From JAJZAM01 sp027391075 (GTDB lineage: Bacteria; Actinomycetota; Acidimicrobiia; Acidimicrobiales; Palsa-688): a DNA stretch of 64,000 nt. Of the stretch, positions 52,361 through 61,075 are shown piece by piece; the stretch's first letter is position 1, and the number at the start of each line of letters is the position of its first letter. Position numbers and translations under genes: made by a program. Below the pieces are notes generated by a model. That model did not search any database, was not told where the DNA came from, and worked only from the letters and a program-made list of their open reading frames with translations. Location of the stretch: positions 1-64,000 of the forward strand of contig DAHYHI010000126.1 of NCBI GenBank assembly GCA_027391075.1, written 5' to 3'.

Positions 52361-53248
52361 ATGTCGTCCATGAACGTGCTCGACCTCTTTCGCAAGCGTC
52401 TCCGGTACTTCACCGCCAAGACCAACAGCCGCTTCGAGGAGAGAGCAGACCCGAAGATTCAGCTGGAGCAAGCTATAGCCGAGGTCCAAGACCAGCACCG
52501 TCGCCTAGTCGAGCAGGCTGCCAACGTCGTGGCCAACCACAAGCAGCACGAGCTGCAACTCAACCGGGCCCTAGAGGAGCTCGAAAAGATGAACCTTTCC
52601 GTCAGGCAAGCCCTGACGATGGCCCAGCAGGCCGAGCAGGCCGGCGACATGGCTAAAGCCAACGAGTACAACCAGACGGCGGAGGCTTTCGCAAACCGAC
52701 TGGTGGCCACCGAGAATCAAGTGAACGAGCTCAAGACACTGAGCTTGCAATCAGCCCAGGCAGCCGATCAAGCCCGCACAGCAGTCCAGCAGAACGCCTT
52801 GGCTCTCCAGCAGAAGCTAGCCGAACGCCAGAAGCTGATGTCCCAGCTCGACCAGGCGAAGATGCAGGAGCAGCTGAACAAGGCCATGAGCTCCCTGAGC
52901 GACACTGTCGACCAAAGCGCCCCGTCCCTCGAAACGGTCAGGAACAAGATCGAGGCGAGGTACGCAAAGGCGATCGGGACTTCGGAGTTGACCGGTCAGA
53001 CTGTCGAGTCGAGAATGCTCGAAGTCCAACAAGCCGCTATCGGGTCGGAAGCGAGGAGCCGCCTCGACGCCATCCGGGCTCAGATGCTCGGCCCAGCCCA
53101 GCCTGCGACCGGGGAGCTCTCAGGACAGCCTGGCACGGCAGCGCTGGGGACGGGAACCCCCGAACCCGCAGACGCGGGGGTTCCTCCGGTCACTCAAGTG
53201 CAGGCACAGACCGACACCTCTAACGTCGACGCCCCCCCTTCGGCTTGA
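52361..53248 (+). CDS. pspA: PspA/IM30 family protein
   Basis: A 295-residue PspA/Vipp1 protein, the ESCRT-III-like stabiliser of stressed membranes. The sequence opens with MNVLDLFRKRLRYFTAKTNSRFEERADPKIQLEQAIAEV and continues as the canonical coiled coil (MAQQAEQAGDMAKANEYNQTAEAFANRLVATENQVNELK), with the usual VRNKIEARYAKAIGTSEL block, and a disordered Pro/Thr-rich tail. ATG at 52361 or 52370. It follows the helical gene by 1 base. A 10-base-pair hairpin lies within its last codons. Confidence 0.94.
   Translation: MSSMNVLDLFRKRLRYFTAKTNSRFEERADPKIQLEQAIAEVQDQHRRLVEQAANVVANHKQHELQLNRALEELEKMNLSVRQALTMAQQAEQAGDMAKANEYNQTAEAFANRLVATENQVNELKTLSLQSAQAADQARTAVQQNALALQQKLAERQKLMSQLDQAKMQEQLNKAMSSLSDTVDQSAPSLETVRNKIEARYAKAIGTSELTGQTVESRMLEVQQAAIGSEARSRLDAIRAQMLGPAQPATGELSGQPGTAALGTGTPEPADAGVPPVTQVQAQTDTSNVDAPPSA
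53153..53184. terminator. Hairpin in the 3' end of pspA
   Basis: A perfect 10-base-pair inverted repeat (GGAACCCCCG and its complement) around a 12-base loop, inside the disordered tail of PspA, 62 bases before the stop. It is also downstream of the convergent gnd gene on the minus strand. It may terminate the gnd transcript, as no hairpin fits the 10-base gap between the two stops. No T-run. Confidence 0.45.
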
Positions 53249-53258
53249 GCGCCGATCG

Positions 53259-54275
53259 TCAGCCGACCTTCTCGTCATGGCCGCCGAACTCCTTGCGCAT
53301 GGCTGAGAGCAGCCTGTCGGCGTAGTCGGCCTCACCGCGAGAGGAGAACCTCTCGAACACGGCCGAGGAAAGCACGTGGGCAGGTACCGCCTCGTCGATC
53401 GCCGCCATCAGCGTCCAGCGTCCCTCTCCCGAGTCCGAAACCCGCCCTGCGAAACTTGACAGCCCGGGATCGACCGACAAGGCGTGTGCTGTCAGGTCCA
53501 AAAGCCAGGAGGAGATCACGCTGCCACGCCTCCAGACCTCGGCGACAGCAGCTGTGTCGATGTCGTACATGTAGTACTCGGGGTTGGCGAGCGGAGTCGT
53601 CTCGGCGTCAGCCTCAGCCGGTAGGCGCTTGCCGAGATTTGCCTTGTGCAAGACGTTGAGGCCTTCGGCGTAGGCCGCCATCACCCCGTACTCGATTCCG
53701 TTGTGGACCATCTTCACGAAGTGGCCGGCGCCGTTGGGCCCGCAGTGCAGATAACCCCGTTCGGCCTGAGTGGGATCGCCGCTCCTTCCCTCGGTGCGGG
53801 TGGCAGCCTCGACTCCGGGAGCTACGGTACGCCAGATCGGGTCTAACCTAGCGACGACGTCTTCCTCGCCTCCGATCATCAAGCAGTAGCCGCGTTCAAG
53901 CCCGAAAACCCCTCCGCTCGTGCCGACGTCGACGTAGTGGATCCCTCGCTCTGCCAACGCTGCGGCCCGGTGGATATCGTCGCGGTAGTAGGAGTTGCCG
54001 CCGTCTATGATTACGTCCCCTTTGGCCATGCACGCAGCGAGACTCTCGACGGTGTCACCCGTGTAAGCGGCGGGCACCATGACCCACGCGGTCCGTGGCT
54101 CATCCAGCTTTGCCACGAAGTCCTCGACGCTTGAGGCTCCCGTCGCCCCCTCGGCTGCCAAGCCTGCTACAGCTTGGGCGTTGACGTCGAACACGACGCA
54201 CTCGTGCCCGTCGCGCATAAGACGGCGAACTAGGTTCGCTCCCATTCTTCCTAGGCCGACCATTCCCAGCTGCAC
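53259..54275 (-). CDS. gnd: 6-phosphogluconate dehydrogenase, decarboxylating
   Basis: A 338-residue Gnd of the short NAD-type (GntZ/YqeC-like) family, oxidising 6-phosphogluconate to ribulose 5-phosphate and CO2. MQLGMVGLGRMGANLVRRL begins the coenzyme-binding domain; GDVIIDGGNSYYRDD, YVDVGTSGGVFGLERGYCLMIGG and the catalytic HFVKMVHNGIEYGVM block are diagnostic. The C-terminal domain is shorter than in the 470-residue type, as is usual for this subfamily. It sits between pspA (convergent) and proB (same strand). ATG start. Confidence 0.96.
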   Translation of the reverse strand: MQLGMVGLGRMGANLVRRLMRDGHECVVFDVNAQAVAGLAAEGATGASSVEDFVAKLDEPRTAWVMVPAAYTGDTVESLAACMAKGDVIIDGGNSYYRDDIHRAAALAERGIHYVDVGTSGGVFGLERGYCLMIGGEEDVVARLDPIWRTVAPGVEAATRTEGRSGDPTQAERGYLHCGPNGAGHFVKMVHNGIEYGVMAAYAEGLNVLHKANLGKRLPAEADAETTPLANPEYYMYDIDTAAVAEVWRRGSVISSWLLDLTAHALSVDPGLSSFAGRVSDSGEGRWTLMAAIDEAVPAHVLSSAVFERFSSRGEADYADRLLSAMRKEFGGHDEKVG

Positions 54276-54363
54276 TCGCGGACCTCCAGACGTTCGTTTG
54301 TCGACACCACCGTGTCAGGTGCCACAGCCATCCTGCCAGACTTCACCCGGACCAGGCAGCAAC

Positions 54364-55539
54364 TCATAAGATCACCATGTCGTCGCGGTGCACCACCTCC
54401 GCGGGCACGTCGGACGGCAGGTCCGAGCTACGCAGTCCAGCGAAGTTGCGGACGCGCCAAGCAGGGTGACGAACAAGGCCCTTGGCGAAGGTGACGCCGT
54501 CGAGCCCGGCGACTTCGACGGCGTCACCTTCGCTGAAGTCGCCGACGACCTCGCGGACGCCAGCGAGAAGGAGTGACCCTCCCCTCGCCACAACAGCATC
54601 CCTGGCGCCGTCGTCCACTTTCACCGCACCTGACGCCCCGACCGCGAACGCTATCCACAACTTGCGGGCAGGGAGTCGGGACTCGCGTGCAACGAAAGTA
54701 GTCCCGACACCGGCCACCCCTGCTATGGAGTCGGCTAGGACATTCGGACGCGCCGCTGCTGCTATCACCGTGCGCACACCTGACCAAGCGGCCATCCTCG
54801 CCGCTGCAAGCTTCGAGGCCATCCCGCCGCTACCCCTGCTCGTTCCGGCGCTCCCGGCGATGCTCTCCAAGTCATGGTCGACCGCCTCGACCTCTTCGAT
54901 GAGAGAGGCCTCACGGTCAAGGCGGGGGTCTGCCGTGAGCAGACCGGGGGTGTCGGTCAATATGACGAGCAGATCCGCACCGACAAGGTGCGACACGATA
55001 GCCGCCAGACGGTCGTTGTCACCGAAGCGGATCTCGTCGTCAGCTATCGCATCATTCTCGTTCACGATCGGCACGACGCCAAGGTCTAGGAGTATCCGCA
55101 GCGTCTGGCGTGCGTGGAGATACTGCTGGCGGCTCACGAAGTCCCCTGGAGTCAGAAGGGCCTGGCCTGAGACCAGACCGTGGGCAGCCAGCGCCTCGTT
55201 GTAGAAGCCGACGAGGTGCGCCTGGCCTACTGCGGCGACGGCCTGCAGGAGACCCATATCGGTCGGGCGGGCATCTCCCATACCTAGGATCGGCAGTCCG
55301 GCGGCGATCGCTCCGCTGGTCACGACCACCACGCGGTCACCTCCCGCCCAGGCGTCTGCCACCTCGGCGCAGAGCTTCTCTATGCTCTCCGGTTGGATCG
55401 CCCCCGTCTCGTCGGTCAGCGACGACGTGCCGATCTTGACGACTACAAGTCTTCCCGGGACCCCGGGATGGATGTCCCGACCTGTCGTCGTGTCCGGCGT
55501 CGAGCCACTATCCACATCCGCCGAAGCGTCGAAGCTCAA
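54364..55539 (-). CDS. proB: Glutamate 5-kinase
   Basis: A 391-residue ProB that phosphorylates the gamma-carboxyl of glutamate in proline synthesis. VVVKIGTSSLTDE, VVVVTSGAIAAGLPILG, NENDAIADDEIRFGDNDRLAA and GTSRGSGGMASKLAAARMA form the amino-acid-kinase domain; a PUA domain completes the C-terminus, as in most bacteria. The frame starts with a non-homologous 28-residue stretch, so the real start could be a codon nearer VVVKIGTSS. Start and obg stop overlap as ATGA, giving an obg-proB unit. Confidence 0.96.
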   Translation of the reverse strand: MSFDASADVDSGSTPDTTTGRDIHPGVPGRLVVVKIGTSSLTDETGAIQPESIEKLCAEVADAWAGGDRVVVVTSGAIAAGLPILGMGDARPTDMGLLQAVAAVGQAHLVGFYNEALAAHGLVSGQALLTPGDFVSRQQYLHARQTLRILLDLGVVPIVNENDAIADDEIRFGDNDRLAAIVSHLVGADLLVILTDTPGLLTADPRLDREASLIEEVEAVDHDLESIAGSAGTSRGSGGMASKLAAARMAAWSGVRTVIAAAARPNVLADSIAGVAGVGTTFVARESRLPARKLWIAFAVGASGAVKVDDGARDAVVARGGSLLLAGVREVVGDFSEGDAVEVAGLDGVTFAKGLVRHPAWRVRNFAGLRSSDLPSDVPAEVVHRDDMVIL

Positions 55540-56780
55540 ACCGCGTCCGCCTGGAAGTCGAACTGGAACGAGCCGATGCTAACCACGTCGCCGGTCCGAG
55601 CCCCGGCCCGTTGCAGGGCGCGGTCGACTCCTAGACGTTTGAGCCGCGCCTGGGCGTACTCGAGCGCGTCAGGTACGGTCATATCGGACAGTGCCACCGC
55701 CCGCTCGGCAGAGCGACCTCGGACTACCCACCCACCGTCGTCGCCACGAGACACGACCACCCCTGCCTGCTGGGGTCGGTGCAGCACGAAGCGCCCTTCC
55801 GGCGCCCCCTCGGCGCGAGCCCTTTCGACCATGCCGGCGAGCGCTCCGAGCAGCGGGCGCAACCCTTCGCCAGTGAGCGCAGATACTTTCGTTCCGTCCC
55901 ATTCGGTGGCGTCGGGAGCGTCGGCCTTGGACCCGACGACAATCCGCGGCCGCTCCAGCAGCGCGGGCTCGTAACGTCTCAACTCTTCGAGCAGGACTTC
56001 TTGCTGCTCAAGTGGCGACCGACCGCCAGACTGCGACAGGTCTAACAGCACCAACAGTGCTCGGGCTCTTTCGATGTGGCGGAGGAATCTGTGACCCAAC
56101 CCTTTGCCTTCGCTGGCTCCTTCGATCAGACCGGGTATGTCTGCCACGACCAGTTCGTGCTCGTCGAATCGCACGACGCCGAGATGGGGTTCGAGCGTAG
56201 TGAAAGGGTAGTCGGCGATCTTCGGTCTCGCCGACGACACCTTGGAGATGAGCGTGCTCTTACCTGCGTTGGGGAAGCCGACTATGGCTACGTCCGCCAT
56301 AAGCTTCAACTCCAAGTCGAGCCATCTCTCCTCGCCCAGTTCAGCCTGCTCGGCGAATGCTGGGGCCCGACGTCGGTTGGACAGAAACCTTGCGTTGCCC
56401 CGGCCTCCGGATCCCCCCCTTGCAGCGATCCACTGGTCGCCGTGGCGAGCGAGGTCGGCTATGACCGACCCGTCGGCGTCCTTTACCACCGTGCCTTCCG
56501 GGACTGCTACGAACAGATCCTCCCCGCCTTTACCATGACGACCCTTCCCCATACCGTGGGTTCCGTTGCCGGCGCGCCGGTGGGGGTGGTCTCGAAAAGA
56601 GTAGAGCGACGCCACATTGCGGTCAGCGACGAGCCACACATGACCGCCGTCGCCGCCGTCGCCGCCGTCGGGACCCCCTTTGGCTACGTGAGCTTCACGT
56701 CGGAAAGAAACTGAACCTGCCCCGCCGTCGCCGCCTTTCACATGAACTTGAGCCTCGTCTACGAAAGAAGACGAGGACAT
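55536..56780 (-). CDS. obg: GTPase Obg
   Basis: A 414-residue Obg. The glycine-rich Obg fold (VKGGDGGAGSVSFRREAHVAKGGPDGGDGGDGGHVWL) is followed by a G domain with G1 GFPNAGKS, switch region DYPFTTLEPHLGVV, G3 DIPGLIEGASEG and G4 VVGSKADA. The OCT domain closes the C-terminus (VPDALEYAQARLKRLGVD). Obg links ribosome assembly to growth and stress and is usually downstream of rplU-rpmA, as here. The start is ATG 69 bases after the rpmA stop. Confidence 0.97.
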   Translation of the reverse strand: MSSSSFVDEAQVHVKGGDGGAGSVSFRREAHVAKGGPDGGDGGDGGHVWLVADRNVASLYSFRDHPHRRAGNGTHGMGKGRHGKGGEDLFVAVPEGTVVKDADGSVIADLARHGDQWIAARGGSGGRGNARFLSNRRRAPAFAEQAELGEERWLDLELKLMADVAIVGFPNAGKSTLISKVSSARPKIADYPFTTLEPHLGVVRFDEHELVVADIPGLIEGASEGKGLGHRFLRHIERARALLVLLDLSQSGGRSPLEQQEVLLEELRRYEPALLERPRIVVGSKADAPDATEWDGTKVSALTGEGLRPLLGALAGMVERARAEGAPEGRFVLHRPQQAGVVVSRGDDGGWVVRGRSAERAVALSDMTVPDALEYAQARLKRLGVDRALQRAGARTGDVVSIGSFQFDFQADAV

Positions 56781-56849
56781 CAGATGTCGCCTGGGTTCGC
56801 CACACCTGGCGCTGTCAGCGCTCTCCGAGCAGTACCGCTGGTAGGTCTG

Positions 56850-57101
56850 TCAGGTTGTGAGGACGTCAACCAGCTTGCGCCCTTTGCGGCTAGCGAACTT
56901 CACGGTCCCGTCGCTTAGAGCGAACAGTGTGTCATCTCCGCCCCTACCGACGTTGTCGCCGGGATGGAAGTGAGTTCCGCGCTGGCGGACGATTATCGAA
57001 CCGGCGGTCACAGCTGTACCGTCGTAGACTTTCACCCCGAGTCGCTTTGCGGCCGAGTCCCTGCCGTTGCGGGTTGAGCCGCCACCCTTAGTCTTGGACA
57101 T
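56850..57101 (-). CDS. rpmA: Ribosomal protein bL27
   Basis: An 83-residue bL27, close to the peptidyl-transferase centre. It has the expected sequence MSKTKGGGSTRNGRDS and ends in a basic C-terminus. The N-terminus carries no cleavable extension of the firmicute type. It lies 4 bases after rplU and upstream of obg, the standard arrangement. Confidence 0.97.
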   Translation of the reverse strand: MSKTKGGGSTRNGRDSAAKRLGVKVYDGTAVTAGSIIVRQRGTHFHPGDNVGRGGDDTLFALSDGTVKFASRKGRKLVDVLTT

Positions 57102-57105
57102 TCTT

Positions 57106-57447
57106 TCAATCCTCCGAAACTGAGGCTGCTGCTACGCCCCCCAGGTCGATACCGGTTATCTCAACGGTGCTGTAATGCTGGCGGTGACCCCACGCTTTGC
57201 GACCCCGGGTCTTGGGCTTGTAGGTGAACCCCTTGATCTTTGGCCCTTTTGTCTCGCCGACGACTCTGGCGGTGACAGTCACCTTCGCCAGGTCTTGGGG
57301 CAGCGAGATGACCTGGGTTCCGTCGACGACGAGAACCGGTCTCAGCGACACCTGTTCCCCCGGGCTTGCACCTAGCCGCTCTACAGCTAGAGTTTCGCCC
57401 TCACGGACCGTCGCTTGTTTGCCACCACTGTCGATCACCGCATACAC
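57106..57447 (-). CDS. rplU: Ribosomal protein bL21
   Basis: A 113-residue bL21 that binds 23S rRNA in the large subunit. MYAVIDSGGKQATVREGETLAVERL and GPKIKGFTYKPKTRGRKAWGHRQHYSTVEITGI are standard, though the last ten residues differ. It begins 35 bases after the rng stop and is followed at 4 bases by rpmA. No distinct leader structure is seen in that short gap. Confidence 0.97.
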   Translation of the reverse strand: MYAVIDSGGKQATVREGETLAVERLGASPGEQVSLRPVLVVDGTQVISLPQDLAKVTVTARVVGETKGPKIKGFTYKPKTRGRKAWGHRQHYSTVEITGIDLGGVAAASVSED

Positions 57448-57482
57448 AAGAGGTTTAGTATACCAGCAAGGCTAAGGTCGCC

Positions 57483-59570
57483 TCACAGCAAGGACTGGTC
57501 GAAGACGATGCCACGGCCGCTGCAGGTGGGACAAGTGTCTGAGAAGGCCTCGATCAAGCCTTCGGAAATGCGTTTCCTTGTCATCTCTACGAGGCCAAGT
57601 TCGGAGATGTCGAACACCTGAGTCCTGGTCTTATCCCTCGCCAGCGCGGATCGGAAAGTCCGCATGACCTCGGCCCTGTTGGGTGCGATCTCCATGTCTA
57701 TGAAGTCGATGACGATGATTCCCCCGATGTCACGCAGTCGAAGCTGGCGGGCTATCTCCTCGGCGGCCTCGAGGTTGTTGGCAAAAACAGTTTGTTCCAG
57801 GTTCGAAGTCCCTACGTTCTTGCCGGTGTTCACGTCGATCACGGTCAGTGCCTCGGTTCGCTCGATGATGAGAGAGCCACCGGAAGGCAACCACACCTTC
57901 CGGTCAAGAGCTTTGTGGACCTGCTCGTGGATGTGGTAGCGCTCGAAGACCGGGAGAGGGTCATCGGAAGTTCCGGACCACTCGATGCGGTCCGCAAGCT
58001 CGGGGTTGACGCTTGACACGTATTCTTTCACTTCGTCGTAGAGTTCTCGGTCGTCGATGACGACACTGCGGTAGTCCTTGTTGAACTCCTCACGTATCAC
58101 CCGCACCGCCATGCTCGGCTCCCGGTAGAGCAAGGCGGGTGCGCTTGATGCCGCCGCCAGACCTTCGATGCGCTCCCATTGACCTGCGAGCCGTAGGACG
58201 TCGCGGCGAAGTTCGTCCGCGGTGGCGCCCTCGGCTGCCGTCCTGACGATCAAACCATGCCCAGCCGGGCGGATGTCATCGAGGATCCGCCGCAGGCGCC
58301 TGCGTTCGTCGTCCGCGAGACGCTTCGAAATGCCGTAAGTGTCGCTTCCAGGGATGAGAACGACGAAGCGACCAGGCAGCGACACCTCCTGGGACAGTCG
58401 CGCTCCCTTCGTGCCGATCGGGTTCTTCACCACCTGACATAGGACGGTCTGGCCGTTTTTCAGGAGCTGCTCTATGCGCGCGTTCTTAGCCGCACCGGCG
58501 AGTTTGCCTCTCGTCGGCAGTGAGTCCTGCCCGTCAGGCTGGGCCGTCTCGACGTCGTCCTTGTCGTAGCGGACGTCACCTCTGTAGAGCACAGCGTTCT
58601 TCGGGGTCCCGATGTCCACAAAGGCCGCCTCCATACCGGGTAAGACGTTTTGCACGCGGCCTAGGTAGATGTTGCCGTCGATCTGGTTTGCGTCGTCTGC
58701 CGGACGAGACACGTAGTGCTCAATTAGGGATCTTCCTTCGAGCACGGCGACCTGAGTGACGTCGCCTTTGGAGTGCACGACCATCGTGTAACGGCCGACC
58801 GGTCTGCCTTTGCGCTCCCGGCCTCGTCGCTTTTCAAGGGTGTCCTCATCGATCTCGACCGGGGCGTCTGAAAGAACAGCGCTAACCGGCTGGGGCTGCG
58901 TGGCTGCGCCATTCGCACGCGCCGGCTTGCGCCTCCTTCGGTTCCGCTCCGCCGGAGTCTGGTCCCCTGAGGCGTCCCCAGCATCTCGGGAGGCCCTGCG
59001 GCGGGTCGCCTTTGGCGTGCCACCGCCGGAAGGTACAGCCGTAGGTGCAGCGCGGCTGTCGCCGATTTTAGGTCTCCCGGGGGGCGGGGGAATCGATTCC
59101 AAAGGTCGTATCGTCCAAGCGTGCGGCCCGCCGTCTGAAGTCGGAGCAGTCCGACCCACTCCGAGCGAGGCCTCGCTCTGGTCAGACGCCGGTTGAACGG
59201 CCTCGCGGTCGTCCCTCGCTGGACGCTGGCGCGTCCGGTTGCGATCCGAGCCGGCCGCACGAGACCCGTCCGGGCCGGATCCTTGCGCCTCGCCTCCGGC
59301 GACGTCCTGGGCGGCATCCAAGCCAGGAGCGTCGGGCATGCCGGGTCGGGATCCTGCCCTGCGCCTACCCCCCCGGGAGCCCCGTCGACGCTTCCGTGAC
59401 CCCCCCGTCACGTCCTCCGAGGCAGCCTGCAAGGCGGGGTCTGGAGCTGAGTGAGGTGCGGCCGCTTCCGGCCGGTCAACCTCGGGGGATGATCTCCCCG
59501 GGGGGTCCACATGATGGCCGGGGTCCACATGTTGGTTCATGCCGGTTCCGCCGGCGTTCGGGTCCGACAT
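57483..59570 (-). CDS. rng: Ribonuclease E/G
   Basis: A 695-residue RNase E/G, an endonuclease that cleaves AU-rich single strands and drives mRNA turnover. About 230 N-terminal residues are an Arg/Gly/Pro-rich, disordered extension, of the type seen in actinobacterial RNase E. Next come an S1 domain (IDGNIYLGRVQNVLPGMEAAFVDIG), the 5'-sensor and DNase-like regions with catalytic aspartates (LTVIDVNTGK, IIVIDFIDME), and a zinc-link C680-x2-C683 (CPTCSGRG). No long C-terminal degradosome scaffold follows. It is 323 bases from rodA and has its own regulatory region there. Confidence 0.96.
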   Translation of the reverse strand: MSDPNAGGTGMNQHVDPGHHVDPPGRSSPEVDRPEAAAPHSAPDPALQAASEDVTGGSRKRRRGSRGGRRRAGSRPGMPDAPGLDAAQDVAGGEAQGSGPDGSRAAGSDRNRTRQRPARDDREAVQPASDQSEASLGVGRTAPTSDGGPHAWTIRPLESIPPPPGRPKIGDSRAAPTAVPSGGGTPKATRRRASRDAGDASGDQTPAERNRRRRKPARANGAATQPQPVSAVLSDAPVEIDEDTLEKRRGRERKGRPVGRYTMVVHSKGDVTQVAVLEGRSLIEHYVSRPADDANQIDGNIYLGRVQNVLPGMEAAFVDIGTPKNAVLYRGDVRYDKDDVETAQPDGQDSLPTRGKLAGAAKNARIEQLLKNGQTVLCQVVKNPIGTKGARLSQEVSLPGRFVVLIPGSDTYGISKRLADDERRRLRRILDDIRPAGHGLIVRTAAEGATADELRRDVLRLAGQWERIEGLAAASSAPALLYREPSMAVRVIREEFNKDYRSVVIDDRELYDEVKEYVSSVNPELADRIEWSGTSDDPLPVFERYHIHEQVHKALDRKVWLPSGGSLIIERTEALTVIDVNTGKNVGTSNLEQTVFANNLEAAEEIARQLRLRDIGGIIVIDFIDMEIAPNRAEVMRTFRSALARDKTRTQVFDISELGLVEMTRKRISEGLIEAFSDTCPTCSGRGIVFDQSLL

Positions 59571-59893
59571 AACAGAAGTCCCTTCTGATCACGCGTGCCC
59601 TTCGGCGCGCGGCTTCCCTGGCAGGCGCGCATCGAGCCATCCGGCTCCGAGCTCGCACCGTGGGAAAGCGATTCAATTTCAAGTCTCTGACAACCTTCGA
59701 TGCGAATGACAGCGCCGCGCAGAAGCCACGGCGGGAGTAACCGTCGCAACCGTCGACAGAGCGGTCAACGACAAGCCGAACGGACGCGGTGGGGTTTCAT
59801 CGGATCGGCTTCACTCCACAAGGACACCATTGATATATGTATTCTAGGCGCCACTGAACCTCGTTCAGACCGCCGTAGCCTCCGGGTGAGCGC
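59571..59893. other. Intergenic region before rng
   Basis: 323 bases between the rodA stop and the rng start, both leftward. It contains an AT-rich promoter-like patch (59829-59846) and an inverted repeat that overlaps its possible -35. No open frame of credible composition and no tRNA is present. A long untranslated leader for rng, as known for RNase E autoregulation in other bacteria, would lie here; no single dominant hairpin is visible. Confidence 0.5.
59841..59868 (-). promoter_or_regulatory. Candidate rng promoter with inverted repeat
   Basis: On the minus strand CTGAAC (59868-59863) and TAGAAT (59846-59841) are 16 bases apart and could be -35 and -10 elements for rng, giving a leader of about 265 bases. 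The -35 is one arm of a perfect inverted repeat CTGAAC-GAG-GTTCAG (59854-59868), suggesting an operator. The 3-base centre does not match the SOS box (GAAC-N4-GTTC). Confidence 0.35.
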
Positions 59894-61075
59894 TCAGCGG
59901 ACTCCGTTCATCCTGACGCTCATTACCAGTCCGATAGCCGCAAATGTCATGACCACAGATGACCCCCCGTAGCTCATCAGCGGCAGAGGTATACCGGCTA
60001 CCGGCATGATTCCCATGGCCATACCAACGTTCTCGAACACCTGGAACGCGATCATCGCGAACACGCCCACACACACCAAGGTGCCAAAGAGATCCTTGGC
60101 CATGTAGGCCGTTCGCCAGGTCCGCCACAACAGCACAGCGAAGAGCCCTAAGAGAAGGACCGACCCTACGAAGCCGACCTGCTCACCTACCGCACTGAAG
60201 ATGAAGTCGGTCTGCTGCTCGGGAACGTATGCCAGGTTGGTCTGCACGCCCTTCCCGATCCCCTGCCCAGTCAGACCGCCGTTGCTCACGGCGATCTTGG
60301 CCTCGGCGACGTTGTACTCGTTGGCTCCCGCCGGCGTCGCCAGCACGGCTGCGCTCGGGTGGCTCGTAGCGTTCAGAAACGACGTGAGCCGGGCTTCTTG
60401 GTAGCTCTTTAGGACACCGAAGTGCACTACAGCAACGGCGATAACCAAGCCTATTCCCGCCAAGGCGCCCAGATGGCGGGTCGAAGCACCCCCAAGGACC
60501 AGGACGCTCACGAGCACGAATGCCAGCACCAACGCCGTCCCGAGGTCGGGTTGCTTGTAAATTAGGACAAAAGGTATCGCTGCTAGCACCAGGACGGCCA
60601 CCAAGGCCCTCCCGCTCAGGCGGCCTTTTGCGGCTGCGCAGAAGGCGGCAAGAGCCAGTATGAGGGCCACTTTCGCGAACTCTGAGGGCTCGAACTGGTA
60701 TCCGGCTACTTGGAACCAGGCTTGGGCGCCTCTGCTTTTGTGCCCCACCACGTACACGGCGACCAGCAGCAGTACCGACAGACCGTAGAAGCCTGCGGCC
60801 AGCGTAGCGTAGTGGCGGTAGTCGACTGCGGCCACGGCGATCATCACGACCACACCGATGACCATGAAGATTGCCTGCTTCTTGAGGTCGTAGGTCGGGC
60901 TTATGTGAGCGGCGGCGAACTGATATCTGGTAGCCGTGTAGACCATCAGGCACCCAAAGGCTCCTATAGCCAAGGCCGATAACCCGAGCAGCGGGTCGAG
61001 GCGCGTCCACTTCGGACGGTCTCGTGATCGTACGTCGTTCACCGGCTCCCTCGATCGGACACTCGACAAGATCAT
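59894..61075 (-). CDS. rodA: Peptidoglycan glycosyltransferase RodA
   Basis: A 393-residue SEDS-family protein with about ten transmembrane helices, the polymerase that lengthens glycan strands in cell-wall elongation. Signatures are WFQVAGYQFEPSEFAKVALIL, IYKQPDLGTALV, YVPEQQTDFIFSAVGEQVGF and IPLPLMSYGGSSV. RodA needs a class B PBP partner for transpeptidation. Its start overlaps the mreD stop by 4 bases, so it belongs to the mreBCD unit and no PBP2 gene comes between them. ATG is the first codon; an alternative lies a few residues in. Confidence 0.95.
   Translation of the reverse strand: MILSSVRSREPVNDVRSRDRPKWTRLDPLLGLSALAIGAFGCLMVYTATRYQFAAAHISPTYDLKKQAIFMVIGVVVMIAVAAVDYRHYATLAAGFYGLSVLLLVAVYVVGHKSRGAQAWFQVAGYQFEPSEFAKVALILALAAFCAAAKGRLSGRALVAVLVLAAIPFVLIYKQPDLGTALVLAFVLVSVLVLGGASTRHLGALAGIGLVIAVAVVHFGVLKSYQEARLTSFLNATSHPSAAVLATPAGANEYNVAEAKIAVSNGGLTGQGIGKGVQTNLAYVPEQQTDFIFSAVGEQVGFVGSVLLLGLFAVLLWRTWRTAYMAKDLFGTLVCVGVFAMIAFQVFENVGMAMGIMPVAGIPLPLMSYGGSSVVMTFAAIGLVMSVRMNGVR

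Noticed and set aside
54482..55204. A 240-residue plus-strand frame opposite proB
   Set aside because: ProB is certain on the other strand; the Thr/Ser/Ala-rich translation has no motif.
56641..56680. A tandem CGCCGT repeat
   Set aside because: It encodes the Gly/Asp-rich turn of the Obg fold, which is conserved at protein level.
59854..59868. A LexA/SOS box
   Set aside because: The centre is 3 bases, not 4, and rng is not a typical SOS gene.
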